The position numbers and the translations under genes were made by a program. The notes below the pieces were generated by a model. The model saw only the letters and a program-made list of their open reading frames with translations, had not been told where the DNA came from and made no database searches. Shown here one piece after another: positions 26,562-35,048 of a DNA stretch of 64,000 nucleotides; the stretch's first letter is position 1; each line of letters begins with the position of its first letter. The stretch comes from WTFY01 sp965203725 (GTDB lineage Bacteria > Pseudomonadota > Gammaproteobacteria > UBA4575): NCBI GenBank assembly GCA_965203725.1, contig CBDBDH010000003.1, positions 186,001 to 250,000 of the forward strand, given 5' to 3'.

Positions 26562-27017
26562 CTAGACGCAACCGCCGGCGGTGACGCGAACGGCATTTTT
26601 CGTGCTGTACAGTTTGCCTTGTGCTTTCACGATGGCCACGATATTAGAGCTTTCCCTCAGCTTGATGCGGGTGGAGACAAATGGGCGGGACTTGCCGTGG
26701 AAATAGAATCTCGATATCCAGGGTCTCGGGTTCTTGTCACCAAAGATACTGATCCACTCCACATTGTCCAGGTCCGTAGAAACCTTGACTGGCACGGTAG
26801 CGCCGTTTTCAGCAACTTCCGGCGCCTGGATCGTAACGTGACCATCCAGCAGCGGCTGGTCCCCGATCAGGCCCTTGAGGGCAGGCAGGTATTCGGTTTC
26901 ATCGAACGCGGCTGCCGGCCAGGCGGCCTTCGAGATGCGGGAGACAAGCCCCGCGCCCAGGATTAAAACACCCGAGTAGAAGCAGCGCTGAATAAAGCCT
27001 CTTCGTGTAATACTCAT
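26562..27017 (-). CDS. soxY: Sulfur carrier subunit SoxY with shortened tail
   Basis: Carrier subunit of the SoxYZ complex, 151 residues. A Tat signal (TRRGFIQ) leads to the SoxY domain. The carrier cysteine is Cys150, but the protein ends AGGCV, whereas the usual ending is GGCGG. The swinging arm is therefore shorter by one glycine and the last residue is Val. The rest of the sox system (soxXA, soxB, soxCD) is not in the window. GAGGG precedes the ATG. Together with soxZ it forms a two-gene unit. Confidence 0.92.
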   Translation of the reverse strand: MSITRRGFIQRCFYSGVLILGAGLVSRISKAAWPAAAFDETEYLPALKGLIGDQPLLDGHVTIQAPEVAENGATVPVKVSTDLDNVEWISIFGDKNPRPWISRFYFHGKSRPFVSTRIKLRESSNIVAIVKAQGKLYSTKNAVRVTAGGCV

Positions 27018-27245
27018 GAATCCCTCTTCAGTTAATTGATTATTCGGTGGTGTAGTATGTTGCCTGGCACACCAGCCAATGAGTTACAACAGAACCACCT
27101 GTTAACATTTTACTACGTAAGCTCCGTAATGTACTAACGTATTTGACAACCAGGCGGTGCATTCAGTTTCCAGAATACCAAAAGCCATGGGCAGGAAAAG
27201 AAAACAGGGCAGGGCAGCACCGGGCCGCCTGCCGGGAGTCAAGCT

Positions 27246-27626
27246 ATGAGCAGCTATGGAGCTTTGCTGGTGATTCACGTCAGCACGGTTTTTCTTTCAA
27301 TTACAGGGTTTCTGGTACGGGGTGTCTGGATGATGAGATCGTCATCCTTGCTGCAGCAGCGCTGGGTCAGGGTAGCCCCCCATATCAACGACACGCTCCT
27401 GCTGGTCTCGGCCATCGCCCTGGTGGTCATCACATCCCAGTATCCGGGACCCTCAACCTGGCTGAATGCAAAGATTATTGCGCTGGTGGTCTACATCCTG
27501 CTTGGAATCACTGCGCTGAATCGAGGAAAAACGATGCAGGTACGGGTGAGCGCCTGGGTTCTGGCGATCATCGTCTACGCCTATATGGTCCTGGTCGCAT
27601 GTAGCAAGAGTGCCGTTCCGTTCTAG
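27246..27626 (+). CDS. SirB2-family membrane protein
   Basis: A 126-residue protein with four predicted helices, of the SirB2 family. Typical features are the N-terminal HVSTVFLSITGFLVRG, HINDTLLLVSAIAL, and NAKIIALVVYILLGITAL. The biochemical role of the family is unknown. GGGAG precedes the ATG. It is divergent from soxY, with 228 bases between, and is followed by a strong terminator. Confidence 0.82.
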   Translation: MSSYGALLVIHVSTVFLSITGFLVRGVWMMRSSSLLQQRWVRVAPHINDTLLLVSAIALVVITSQYPGPSTWLNAKIIALVVYILLGITALNRGKTMQVRVSAWVLAIIVYAYMVLVACSKSAVPF

Positions 27627-27676
27627 CCGGTCGGCAGAAGGCATGGCAGCTGCATCGGTGGAATTTCAGGCAGAAA

Positions 27677-27710
27677 ATAAAAGCCCCGATCCACGGACCG
27701 GGGCTTTTAT
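27677..27710 (+). terminator. Rho-independent terminator
   Basis: ATAAAAGCCCCG (27677-27688) and CGGGGCTTTTAT (27699-27710) form a perfect 12-base stem with a 10-base loop, ending in T4. It works for the SirB2 gene and, read in reverse, for the convergent Met-rich gene at 27795. Confidence 0.92.
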
Positions 27711-27794
27711 CGAGGGGGGAGCGAGACTTCTACTCCAGTTCCTGGGAGTCAGTACACTCCGGTTGCTTCCTGCAAAAGCTGAGGCTGCTCTACG

Positions 27795-28397
27795 TTATTC
27801 CGGGGTTGCGGAGGTAGAGGCATCTGCGACAACAGGAGGATAGAAGGACCTGAACATGCTGGTGTACATGCTGGGATCCATCATCCATGCTGCGGTCTCT
27901 TGCTGCCATTTCGGATCAGCGACCTTGTACATGGGCTGATAGAACTGGGGATTCATGGCAGCGGCCATCCACTGTGAATAAAAGGCCGGGTTCATGTAGG
28001 CATACATGAACTGGTAGGTCTGCGGGTTCATGGCAGCGGTCATCCAGTTCGCGTAGATCTGCGGGTTCATGAACTGAGCCATGACGCCCATCATTTTGGC
28101 TGGATCGCTGAAGTTAACAGCCCATGAATTCCATTGTTTGGGATCCGTTGAGCAATTCATGAGCGCTTGCGCAGTAGCAGGGTTGTTCACTGCAATCATG
28201 AATTCATTAAACTTGACTGGATCAGCCATGGTGGCTGCCATCACTGCAGGGTCCGTAAATGCGGCATGCACTGCACATGAAGGAGCAGGTTCTTTTGCAG
28301 CAGGCTGTTCATCTTTGGATAACTCTCCGAAAACGGGAGCGATGCTCAGCATCAAAACGCCTGCCAAAACAGAATAAGCTAGTTTGGAAATTTTCAT
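27795..28397 (-). CDS. Third exported Met-Asn-Pro repeat protein
   Basis: A 200-residue exported protein with a signal peptide (1-24). It contains ordered repeats of about 17 residues, each with MNP followed by a Tyr and a Trp or Met: MNPQIYANWMTAA, MNPQTYQFMYAY, MNPAFYSQWMAAA, MNPQFYQPMYKV, and a related MDPSMYTSMF. Earlier DPAVMAATM and DPVKFNEFM units look like degenerate copies. Two cysteines (SCAVH, NCSTD) are present, but no CxxCH. It resembles the repeat parts of the genes at 22994 and 24042, so a family is scattered through this block. Function unknown. Confidence 0.7.
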   Translation of the reverse strand: MKISKLAYSVLAGVLMLSIAPVFGELSKDEQPAAKEPAPSCAVHAAFTDPAVMAATMADPVKFNEFMIAVNNPATAQALMNCSTDPKQWNSWAVNFSDPAKMMGVMAQFMNPQIYANWMTAAMNPQTYQFMYAYMNPAFYSQWMAAAMNPQFYQPMYKVADPKWQQETAAWMMDPSMYTSMFRSFYPPVVADASTSATPE

Positions 28398-28435
28398 AAG
28401 CGGGTCCTCGTAGACTTGGCGCTGTTTAAAATATA

Positions 28436-28445
28436 AGAATATTCT
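28436..28445 (-). promoter_or_regulatory. AT-rich palindrome in the upstream region of the Met-rich gene
   Basis: AGAATATTCT is a perfect 10-base palindrome in a very AT-rich stretch about 40 bases before the start of the gene at 28397. It could be an operator or part of the promoter. No regulator can be assigned. Confidence 0.3.
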
Positions 28446-28510
28446 AATATAATTTTACAGAAATAGAATTAGATATATTTAATACAGAGATAACTGCCTT
28501 TTATCGCAGC

Positions 28511-28678
28511 TCACCAGGTATGGTGCATCTGGTGGTTGGCCGACGAAAATGGTTCTGCCATGGCATAGTCCTCGATATCCCTTGGGCTCTGCGAAAGTGC
28601 TGAAAGCAGGGATGCAGAAGCGAGGACACAGGCCATGACCATCGCAAACACATACAAGCGAGAGTCTAGGTACTTCAT
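28511..28678 (-). CDS. Small membrane or exported peptide
   Basis: A 55-residue product with GGAGG seven bases before the ATG. One hydrophobic helix (about residues 7-28) is followed by a polar tail ending HQMHHTW, which could bind metal through His and Met. It lies upstream of the Met-rich gene on the same strand. No family recognised. Confidence 0.5.
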   Translation of the reverse strand: MKYLDSRLYVFAMVMACVLASASLLSALSQSPRDIEDYAMAEPFSSANHQMHHTW

Positions 28679-29034
28679 TGGTGCCTCCAAACGTGTAACG
28701 GTTTTAATCCTGTTCGATACATCGAATGGTGCAGCAAATTGCATGCCAGACGGCGTACCGCGTAAATAGGTCCGTATAGAGCCCTTATTCGTGCATGGCG
28801 GCGTCATGCTGCATCCAGGTGGGGCACAGATGCACCATCTGGAACAGATGGGCAGTTCGGTGACGGGTCAGGAAGGATTTGGAGGAGGTACCAGCTGCGA
28901 GCTCACGTCGCGGACAGTCAAGATCTTGGGGAGTGGAAGTCGGAAATTCGAACAGCTTGTAGCTTGCTTTAATCCATAACTTCGCATAATGTATATTATG
29001 TTAAATTAAAGAAAAACAGGAATATCAGGCCCAG
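28679..29034. other. Intergenic region with short AT palindrome
   Basis: 356 bases. CATAAT and ATTATG form an inverted repeat at 28985-29000. A possible 62-codon plus-strand frame at 28791-28979 has no good ribosome binding site or homologous features; it contains CAGATGCACCAT, which is also found on the opposite strand at the end of the 55-residue gene, so a small inverted duplication may have occurred. No gene is called. Confidence 0.35.
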
Positions 29035-29292
29035 TCAGGGCGACTGATACCGCAACCACAATTGCCGGATGATCCCGATGACGCTGATCCCTGCCCAGAA
29101 GCTTTGCACAATAATTCCTGACAGATTGAAGTTGTGCAGCAGTGAGATAATAACGAAAGATGCTCCCAGCGCATTCAGGACCGAATAGGCAAAGCTCGCA
29201 CCGCTCATGCGCTCCAACTGTAGGAGGATGTAGGTCCCGACGATGAAGGAGACACCGAGATTGCCCAGGATGTCATGCCATTCGTAGCTCAT
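29035..29292 (-). CDS. Small membrane protein, CBU_0592-like (second copy)
   Basis: An 85-residue protein with three hydrophobic segments, beginning MSYEWHDILGNLGVSFIVG. Its length and pattern suit the CBU_0592-like membrane proteins of unknown function. The start at 29292 overlaps the stop of a close paralogue (29289) by four bases. The two proteins share most residues in the first half and diverge more toward the C-terminus, so this is a tandem duplication. Confidence 0.65.
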   Translation of the reverse strand: MSYEWHDILGNLGVSFIVGTYILLQLERMSGASFAYSVLNALGASFVIISLLHNFNLSGIIVQSFWAGISVIGIIRQLWLRYQSP

Positions 29293-29546
29293 GCCTGCCT
29301 GCCCCTCGCCTGCAGTTGCCTGGCAATACCGATCAGGCTTGCCCCGACCCAAAAGACCTCGATGATGAAAAGGGACAGGTTGAAGTCATACATCAGGGAG
29401 ATGATGATAAAAAACGCTCCCAGCGCATTCAGGATCGAATAGATGAAGCTCGTGCTCTGCATCCGGCCCAGCTGCAGGAGCAGATAGGTCCCGATGATGA
29501 AGGACACTCCGAGGTTGCCCAGGATGTCATGCCATTCGTAGCTCAT
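29289..29546 (-). CDS. Small membrane protein, CBU_0592-like (first copy)
   Basis: An 85-residue protein with three hydrophobic segments, nearly identical in its first 20 residues to the gene that follows (both start MSYEWHDILGNLG). The ATG of the next gene overlaps its stop, so both are made from one message in equal amounts. A heteromeric membrane complex is possible. Family assignment rests on size and pattern only. Confidence 0.65.
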   Translation of the reverse strand: MSYEWHDILGNLGVSFIIGTYLLLQLGRMQSTSFIYSILNALGAFFIIISLMYDFNLSLFIIEVFWVGASLIGIARQLQARGRQA

Positions 29547-29775
29547 ACCTGTTTGTATAATGGCGCACTGTAAAGTATTGTGTCTTCATTTCCTGACTGT
29601 GAATTTTCCGAATGAGTGCCCCGGTCTCGATGACTAGCTCAACAAAGTTCACAAACACATGCTTTATTGCACTACCCGCCTTCTTTGCCAATAAGGGGTA
29701 GAGCTTGCTTGAAACCAAGGCGAGAATTGGCTATAGCGAAAATGGAAAGCGAGAAAATACCCCGGATGTCATGTT

Positions 29776-29915
29776 CTAGCTCTTGTGCTGCATGACTTTG
29801 ATTTGTTCAGGTGTGACCGCGCAACATAGATGGTTTTCGGCGACGCACGGCCCTTGATGATCTGCACCGCCTTTTTTAAGTTTGATTCCAGTTCGCCAAA
29901 TAGCCTGCTGTCCAC
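29776..29915 (-). pseudogene. Remnant of a NadS/HigA-like antitoxin gene
   Basis: Reading from a GTG at 29915, with GGGGAGAG before it, gives VDSRLFGELESNLKKAVQII and then KGRASPKTIYVA. After a one-base shift the frame continues AVTPEQIKVMQHKS and then stops. This follows the N-terminal pattern of HTH antitoxins of the NadS type (short amphipathic helix, KGRA-P, then PEQIK), but the HTH domain itself is missing. It is therefore a frameshifted and truncated remnant. No toxin gene is nearby. The stretch 29547-29775 next to it holds no supported gene. Confidence 0.5.
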
Positions 29916-30032
29916 TTTCGCTCTCCCCTGCTCTGCTGTCTGTACCGAGCCATGCTGACTTTATCGTGGTTCATTGAGCCTCATTTTGTCAAATTCATCA
30001 ATTGGGCTTGTACTTGGGAAAGAGCATGAGTA

Positions 30033-30785
30033 TTGACTGATCCAATAAGATTTATACTGGCTACACCGACCATTTCTTTGGCTAGTATCATCAGCAGGCT
30101 ATATATTTTGCAGGTACTGTCCATCATCATCCCGGTGCTGAATGAAGCGCGATTCCTGGCCGGGAACAGGGAAAGGCTTGTCTCCTTGTTGCAAGAGGGT
30201 CATGAGGTCCTCATTGTGGATGGAGGCAGCCAGGACGGTTCAGTCAATATCGCACGCGCGCTTGGCTGCAGGGTCTTGAGTACTCGAGCCTCGCGTGGCC
30301 ATCAACTAGGCTGGGGCGCCAAGCACAGCAAGAACGGTGTCCTTTTGTTTCTTCACGCAGATACACACCTGCCCTCCCATGCCGCAGAAATGATCGCCCA
30401 GGCATTCACAAGACCTGAACAGCTGTGGGGCCGGTTTGATGTGCGGTTTTCGAACCCGCGCCGGGTTTTTCGAGTCATCGCCTGGCTCATGAACAAGCGC
30501 AGCTGCCTGACGGGTATCGTAACGGGTGATCATGCCCTGTTCATCCAGCGGGAATTTTACTTCAGCTGCGGCGGGTATATGGATATTCCGCTGATGGAAG
30601 ACGTGGAGTTCTGCCGGCGCCTGAAAAAACATGCCTCTCCTGTCTGCCTGTCCGAACAGGTGGTCACTTCCAGTCGCAGATGGGAGCAAAACGGGATCCT
30701 GAAGACCGTTCTCATGATGTGGTGGCTGCGGCTGATGTTTTTCCTTGGCCAGTCCCCGGTAAAGCTGGCCAGGCGGTATCGATAA
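30033..30785 (+). CDS. Family 2 glycosyltransferase (TIGR04283-like)
   Basis: A GT-A fold transferase of up to 250 residues. The nucleotide-binding start LSIIIPVLNEARFL, VLIVDGGSQDGS, LFLHADTHLP (DxD-like) and MEDVEFCRRLK are all visible. It matches the small glycosyltransferases found paired with TIGR04282 proteins; the partner gene follows after one base. The first 28 or so residues (from a TTG start) do not belong to the fold, so the real start may be a TTG near 30105. The acceptor is unknown. Confidence 0.8.
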   Translation: MTDPIRFILATPTISLASIISRLYILQVLSIIIPVLNEARFLAGNRERLVSLLQEGHEVLIVDGGSQDGSVNIARALGCRVLSTRASRGHQLGWGAKHSKNGVLLFLHADTHLPSHAAEMIAQAFTRPEQLWGRFDVRFSNPRRVFRVIAWLMNKRSCLTGIVTGDHALFIQREFYFSCGGYMDIPLMEDVEFCRRLKKHASPVCLSEQVVTSSRRWEQNGILKTVLMMWWLRLMFFLGQSPVKLARRYR

Positions 30786-30786
30786 A

Positions 30787-31446
30787 ATGCGACCCGGAAA
30801 GACCGTACTGTGCTTTTGCAAGTACCCCGACCCGGGCATGGTCAAAACACGATTGGCGAATGACCTCGGCGAGGAGCTGACTGCCGCAGTCTACAGGGTG
30901 ATGCTTGAACACACCGTCCAGACGATATCCCGTGGTGATCATGGATTTGCGCTGCATTGCTTTCCGGACACTTACCACGCCTTCTTTGAGTATTGCCGCA
31001 ACAAGTACCACGTTCCCTTGTACAAGCAGCAAGGAAATGACCTGGGTGAGCGGATGTTTCATGCGATCCGCAGCCATCTGAAAGACGGCCAGGCCGTAGT
31101 CCTGGTCGGCTCCGACTGTCCCGAGCTTGGCCTGGAGCACATCAACGAGGCATTCCGCCGGCTGGAGGCAGGAAATGACCTTGTCCTCGGGCCGACCCGT
31201 GACGGCGGCTATGCCCTGATCGGGGCTACCCGGATTGATCGCTTGGTCTTCGAAGGCATTCCCTGGAGTACCGGCCGGGTATTGAGTGAAACTCTTAGTA
31301 ATATCAAGAAACTGCGATGGAAATCTTCCTGTTTGCCGGAAGTTCGGGACGTGGATACCTTGGAGGACTACCAGTATTTCCTCGATCACGAGGATCATCA
31401 TCAGCTGTTCGAAGCTGTCCACCGGGACTTCCCGACACCCGGCTGA
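30787..31446 (+). CDS. TIGR04282-like nucleotidyl/glycosyl transferase
   Basis: A 219-residue protein of the DUF2064/TIGR04282 group: CFCKYPDPGMVKTRLA at the N-terminus, VVLVGSDCPELG in the middle, and LGPTRDGGYALIG with the conserved metal-site region. Relatives resemble MobA- and GlmU-type transferases and often sit beside radical SAM genes, none of which is seen here. It is co-transcribed with the glycosyltransferase upstream. The reaction is not known. Confidence 0.8.
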   Translation: MRPGKTVLCFCKYPDPGMVKTRLANDLGEELTAAVYRVMLEHTVQTISRGDHGFALHCFPDTYHAFFEYCRNKYHVPLYKQQGNDLGERMFHAIRSHLKDGQAVVLVGSDCPELGLEHINEAFRRLEAGNDLVLGPTRDGGYALIGATRIDRLVFEGIPWSTGRVLSETLSNIKKLRWKSSCLPEVRDVDTLEDYQYFLDHEDHHQLFEAVHRDFPTPG

Positions 31447-31515
31447 TTCCGTCATGCGCTGAGCCGCCACCGTGCCCCTGTACGGCACTGGGTGCGCCCG
31501 GGCAGGGAGAACAAT

Positions 31516-32367
31516 TCAGGGGGAGCCGGGGCCGTGCAGCCGTTCGTTGCGCCGGCGCAACAGCTCGAGGGCTGTCAGCAGCAGAATGGAGACGCATACG
31601 AGCAGTGTTGCCACGGCCAGTATGGTCGGGCGAATTTCCTCCCGGATGCCCGAGAACATCTTCCAGGGGATGGTCCTCTGTTCCACGGACCCCACGAACA
31701 GCACGACCACGACTTCGTCAAAGGACGTGATAAAGGCAAACAGGGCGCCAGAAACCACGCCTGGCAGGATCAAGGGTACGGTGACCTTGAAGAATGTCTC
31801 GGTGGGGCTCGCCCCCAGGCTGGCTGCGGCCCGGGTCAGCGAGTGGTCGAAATTGGTCAGGGTGGCCGTGACCGTGATGACCACGAAGGGCGTCCCCAGC
31901 GCGGCATGGGCCAGGATCACACCCAGGTGCGTGGACGCGATCCCGATGCGCGTGTAAAAGAAGTACATGCCGGCCGCGGAGATGATCAGCGGCACGATCA
32001 TCGGCGAGATCAGCAGGGCCATGAAAGCGGCTTTGAACGGCATCTGCGAACGGCTCAGGCCGAGTGCGGCCAGTGTGCCGAGCAAGGTGGAGATCAGTGT
32101 CGCAAAGATGGCGATCACGAAACTGTTCTCTACCGCGTGCTGCCAGGACTCCTCGGTGAAAAACTCGCGGTACCATTGTGTGCTGTAGCCTGCCGGGTCC
32201 AGGGCCAGCATTTCCGGTGAGAAGGTGAAGTACGGAAGTGTATTGAAACTCAGCGGCACGATGACGAAGATCGGTACCACCAGGAACACCAGGATCGCGG
32301 CGCAGATCACCCGGTAGGTATAGTGCCAGCCCTTCTCGAGCGGTGAATAGTAGATTGGCAAAGCCAC
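31516..32367 (-). CDS. Polyamine-type ABC transporter permease (PotC/PotI-like)
   Basis: Inner-membrane permease of 283 residues with six helices. The EAA loop reads AAASLGASPTETFFKVTVPLILPG, close to the spermidine/putrescine class when broken into AAASLGASP and VTVPLILPG. It starts with GTG eight bases after the partner permease. It should pair with that permease, with the ATPase at 36432 and with the binding protein at 33721. The substrate is probably a polyamine; related opines or amines are possible. Confidence 0.88.
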   Translation of the reverse strand: MALPIYYSPLEKGWHYTYRVICAAILVFLVVPIFVIVPLSFNTLPYFTFSPEMLALDPAGYSTQWYREFFTEESWQHAVENSFVIAIFATLISTLLGTLAALGLSRSQMPFKAAFMALLISPMIVPLIISAAGMYFFYTRIGIASTHLGVILAHAALGTPFVVITVTATLTNFDHSLTRAAASLGASPTETFFKVTVPLILPGVVSGALFAFITSFDEVVVVLFVGSVEQRTIPWKMFSGIREEIRPTILAVATLLVCVSILLLTALELLRRRNERLHGPGSP

Positions 32368-32375
32368 GGAAAACC

Positions 32376-33638
32376 TCAGCCCAGTTTCATGTTGCTGACC
32401 CCGACGATCTTGTCGTAGAGCAGGTAAAGCACCAGCACCAGCGCGAGCAGGATCACACCCAGCGCAGCGGCCAGGCCCCAGTTCAGGGTCTCGCTGATAT
32501 GAACGGCGATGAAGTTTGAAATGAACGTGCCGGTGCGCCCGCCGACCAGCGCCGGGGTGATGTAGTAGCCGATCGCCAGTATGAATACCAGGATGCAGCC
32601 GGCACCGATGCCCGGCACGGTATTGGGTATGTACACGCGAACGAATGCGGTGAACGGGGAAGCGCCCAGCGAGCGGGCGGCCCGCATGTACGAGGCCGGG
32701 ATGGTTTTCATGACCGAATAAAGCGGCAGTATCATGAACGGCAACAGGATATGGGTCATGGCGAAGATGGTCCCGATCTTGTTGTAGATCATCTGCAGCC
32801 GTGCCTCCTCGGGGATGAGGCCGATGAAGACCAGCAGGTCATTCAGCACACCCTGTGTCTGCAGCAGGGCGATCCAGGAGGTCGTGCGCACGAGCAGCGA
32901 AGTCCAGAACGGCAAAAGGACAAGGATCATCAGCAGGTTGCTGGTACGTGCAGGCAGGCTTGCAAGGAGATAGGCGACCGGGTAGCCCAGTGCCAGGCAA
33001 AGCACGGTGATCAGCAGGCTCATCCACAAGGTGCGGTAAAACAGGGACACGTAAATCCGGCGCGGCTCGGGCTGGCGTGCGATCTCGCCGTGGTCGTCGA
33101 GGCGCAAGTCGGATGAAGCCAGGAAATAGCTGCCGGTCAGTGCCCCGGATTCCCGGTGGATCAGGCGCCAGACACTGATATCGTGCCAGCGCTTGTCGAC
33201 CCTGAACAGCTGTTCCTTGAAGGGTGCCCCGGTAATACGCCTGGCCTGGCGGCCTGTTTTCCTGAACAGGCTCGACATGCCCGGCTTTTCGTAGTTCAGG
33301 CGCCGCCCTACCCGGCCCAGGGTTTTTTTCTCGTAGGCGGCCTGGACATCCAGGACTAGGGCCTCGAAGATGGACTCATCCGGCAGTTCCGTACTGTTCG
33401 CATCCCAGGTCTGGATGGCGACCGTGGTCTGCGGGAGCACGGACTCCACGATCCGGTTGTCGACACTGCGATACAGCATGTCCAGGATCGGCAGGACGAA
33501 CGTCACCGTCAAAAAGGCCAGCAACGGGAGTACCAGCATCAGCGCACGCAGGCGGCTGCGAAGCAGGGTCCGCTGCAGGCTGACCCCCAGCGGCAGGCCG
33601 TCGGCCGTACGTATGACCTCAGCCGATCCCTGTGTCAT
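32376..33638 (-). CDS. Polyamine-type ABC transporter permease (PotB/PotH-like) with large periplasmic insert
   Basis: Permease of 420 residues. The usual six-helix core begins near residue 200 and has the EAA loop RAARSLGASPFTAFVRVYIP. Between the first helix (residues 30-55) and the second lies an extra polar stretch of about 130 residues, expected in the periplasm; this extended form occurs in some proteobacterial PotB-like proteins. It is followed closely by the second permease. Confidence 0.87.
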   Translation of the reverse strand: MTQGSAEVIRTADGLPLGVSLQRTLLRSRLRALMLVLPLLAFLTVTFVLPILDMLYRSVDNRIVESVLPQTTVAIQTWDANSTELPDESIFEALVLDVQAAYEKKTLGRVGRRLNYEKPGMSSLFRKTGRQARRITGAPFKEQLFRVDKRWHDISVWRLIHRESGALTGSYFLASSDLRLDDHGEIARQPEPRRIYVSLFYRTLWMSLLITVLCLALGYPVAYLLASLPARTSNLLMILVLLPFWTSLLVRTTSWIALLQTQGVLNDLLVFIGLIPEEARLQMIYNKIGTIFAMTHILLPFMILPLYSVMKTIPASYMRAARSLGASPFTAFVRVYIPNTVPGIGAGCILVFILAIGYYITPALVGGRTGTFISNFIAVHISETLNWGLAAALGVILLALVLVLYLLYDKIVGVSNMKLG

Positions 33639-33720
33639 TCAGGTCGCTGTCCGGGCACATCGCGTGCCGGGCAAGAGCCAGTGCCGGTAATGAAAAACGG
33701 TTCCCTCTCTTGTCAGCTCA

Positions 33721-34823
33721 TCATTTCGCGAGCCAGGCGTTGAAACGCTCGTCCAGTTCCGCCCGGTGATCGGCCCACCAGACGTAGTCGAACTTCAGGA
33801 TCGTCTTGCTGTTTTTCCCATCGGTAGGCATATGCGGTTTCATGTCGATGCCGAGCTCGGCATGCTTGCCCACCAGCGGAGCGGATGAATAGCGTGCCGG
33901 TCCATAGGAAATGTACTTGGCCTGGTCGGCCAGGCGTTGCGTGTCGGTGCAAACCTCAGATAGGCCTTGACCGCACCCAGGTCCTTCACTCCCTTCGGCA
34001 CCACCCAGCCATCGAGGTCAAAGGCCTGCCAGTCCCACAGCATGGCGATGGGCTGGTGCTTCTCCACGATGGCGGAGAACAGCCGCCCGTTGAAAGCGGA
34101 GGCAAACACGACTTCACCATCGGCCAGCAGCTGCGGGGGCTGCGCCCCCTCCGACCACCAGATCACGTGGTCCTTGATGGTATCCAGCTTGGCGAATGCC
34201 CGGTCCACGCCCTCCGGCGTGCTCAGCACCTCGTACACTTCACCGCCGGGAACCCCATCGGCAATCAGCGCCCATTCCAGATTGTTGATCGGTCGTTTTT
34301 CCAGTCCCCGCTTGCCCGGAAAGGCCTCAAGGTCGAAGACGTCCGCAATGGTAGAAGGCTGCCTGCCCTGGAAAGCGTCCGTGCGGTACCCGAAGGTGGT
34401 GGAGTAGACAATTTGCGGGATGAAGCAGTTCGTCCCGCCCGGTGTCAGCGTGCCTGTGAAAAAGTCCTTGGACGCCGGTGTGCCATCGGGTGCCGGGGCC
34501 AGCCAGGTATCCGGGTCGATTTCCTCGATCAGGCCTTCGTCACACGCGATGATCGCATCCGCGGCCACCATGTCGACAACATCCCAGGTGACGTTGCCCG
34601 ATTCGACCTGGGCGCGAACCTTGGCCAGCCCTTCCGCCCCGGAGTCATCGTTGATGATGCGGACCTCGGGATGCTTGGCCATGTAGGGATCGTGGTAGGC
34701 CTTCTGCTGGCTCGCGGTATAGGCACCGCCCCAGGAGACGATCGTCAGGTCGATGGCGTGGCCGTTCCCGGCAAGCAGCGCTACACTGACTGTCATCACG
34801 GCAGTCTGCAAGAATTGTTTCAT
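33721..34823 (-). pseudogene. Polyamine ABC transporter binding protein (PotD/PotF-like) with one-base frameshift
   Basis: Periplasmic binding protein with a signal peptide (ending near GHA) and SBP features (LTIVSWGGAYTASQQKAY, DVVDMVAADAII, FNGRLFSAI). The frame runs normally to KAYLRFA near 33950, then leaves the family pattern. A shift of one base restores TDTQRLADQAKYISYGPAR and a full C-terminus ending FNAWLAK, with TGA at 33721-33723. One base appears missing near 33947-33953. It is either a real mutation that destroys the last 75 residues or a sequencing error. The operon is otherwise intact. Confidence 0.85.
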
Positions 34824-35048
34824 ATGGATACCCCCTTCATGAATTTGTGATCGCCGGATGCTCCAACCTGCAGCAGCTGGCCCCCTGTCATTGCGGTCCT
34901 GCTTTTTAACTGGTCATTATACATAGGTGCTTTGTGAGAAATCACATCCTCTTGGACAGGCAGCAAGTGAAACCGGCAGGGATTCATTTCGCAGATGGCC
35001 AATGCAACCCTTGACTTATCATAGTGTAGATAGTTTGATATAGGTCTG

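Noticed and set aside
28791..28979. A 62-codon plus-strand frame
   Set aside because: No good ribosome binding site, no hydrophobic or conserved features; probably chance, perhaps with a small duplicated stretch.
29527..29718. A 63-codon minus-strand frame
   Set aside because: Overlaps the start of the small membrane protein gene and has no ribosome binding site.
33713..33952. A separate small minus-strand gene after the polyamine binding protein
   Set aside because: It is a third frame over the C-terminal part of the binding protein; the family sequence lies in a different frame, so a frameshift explains the region better.
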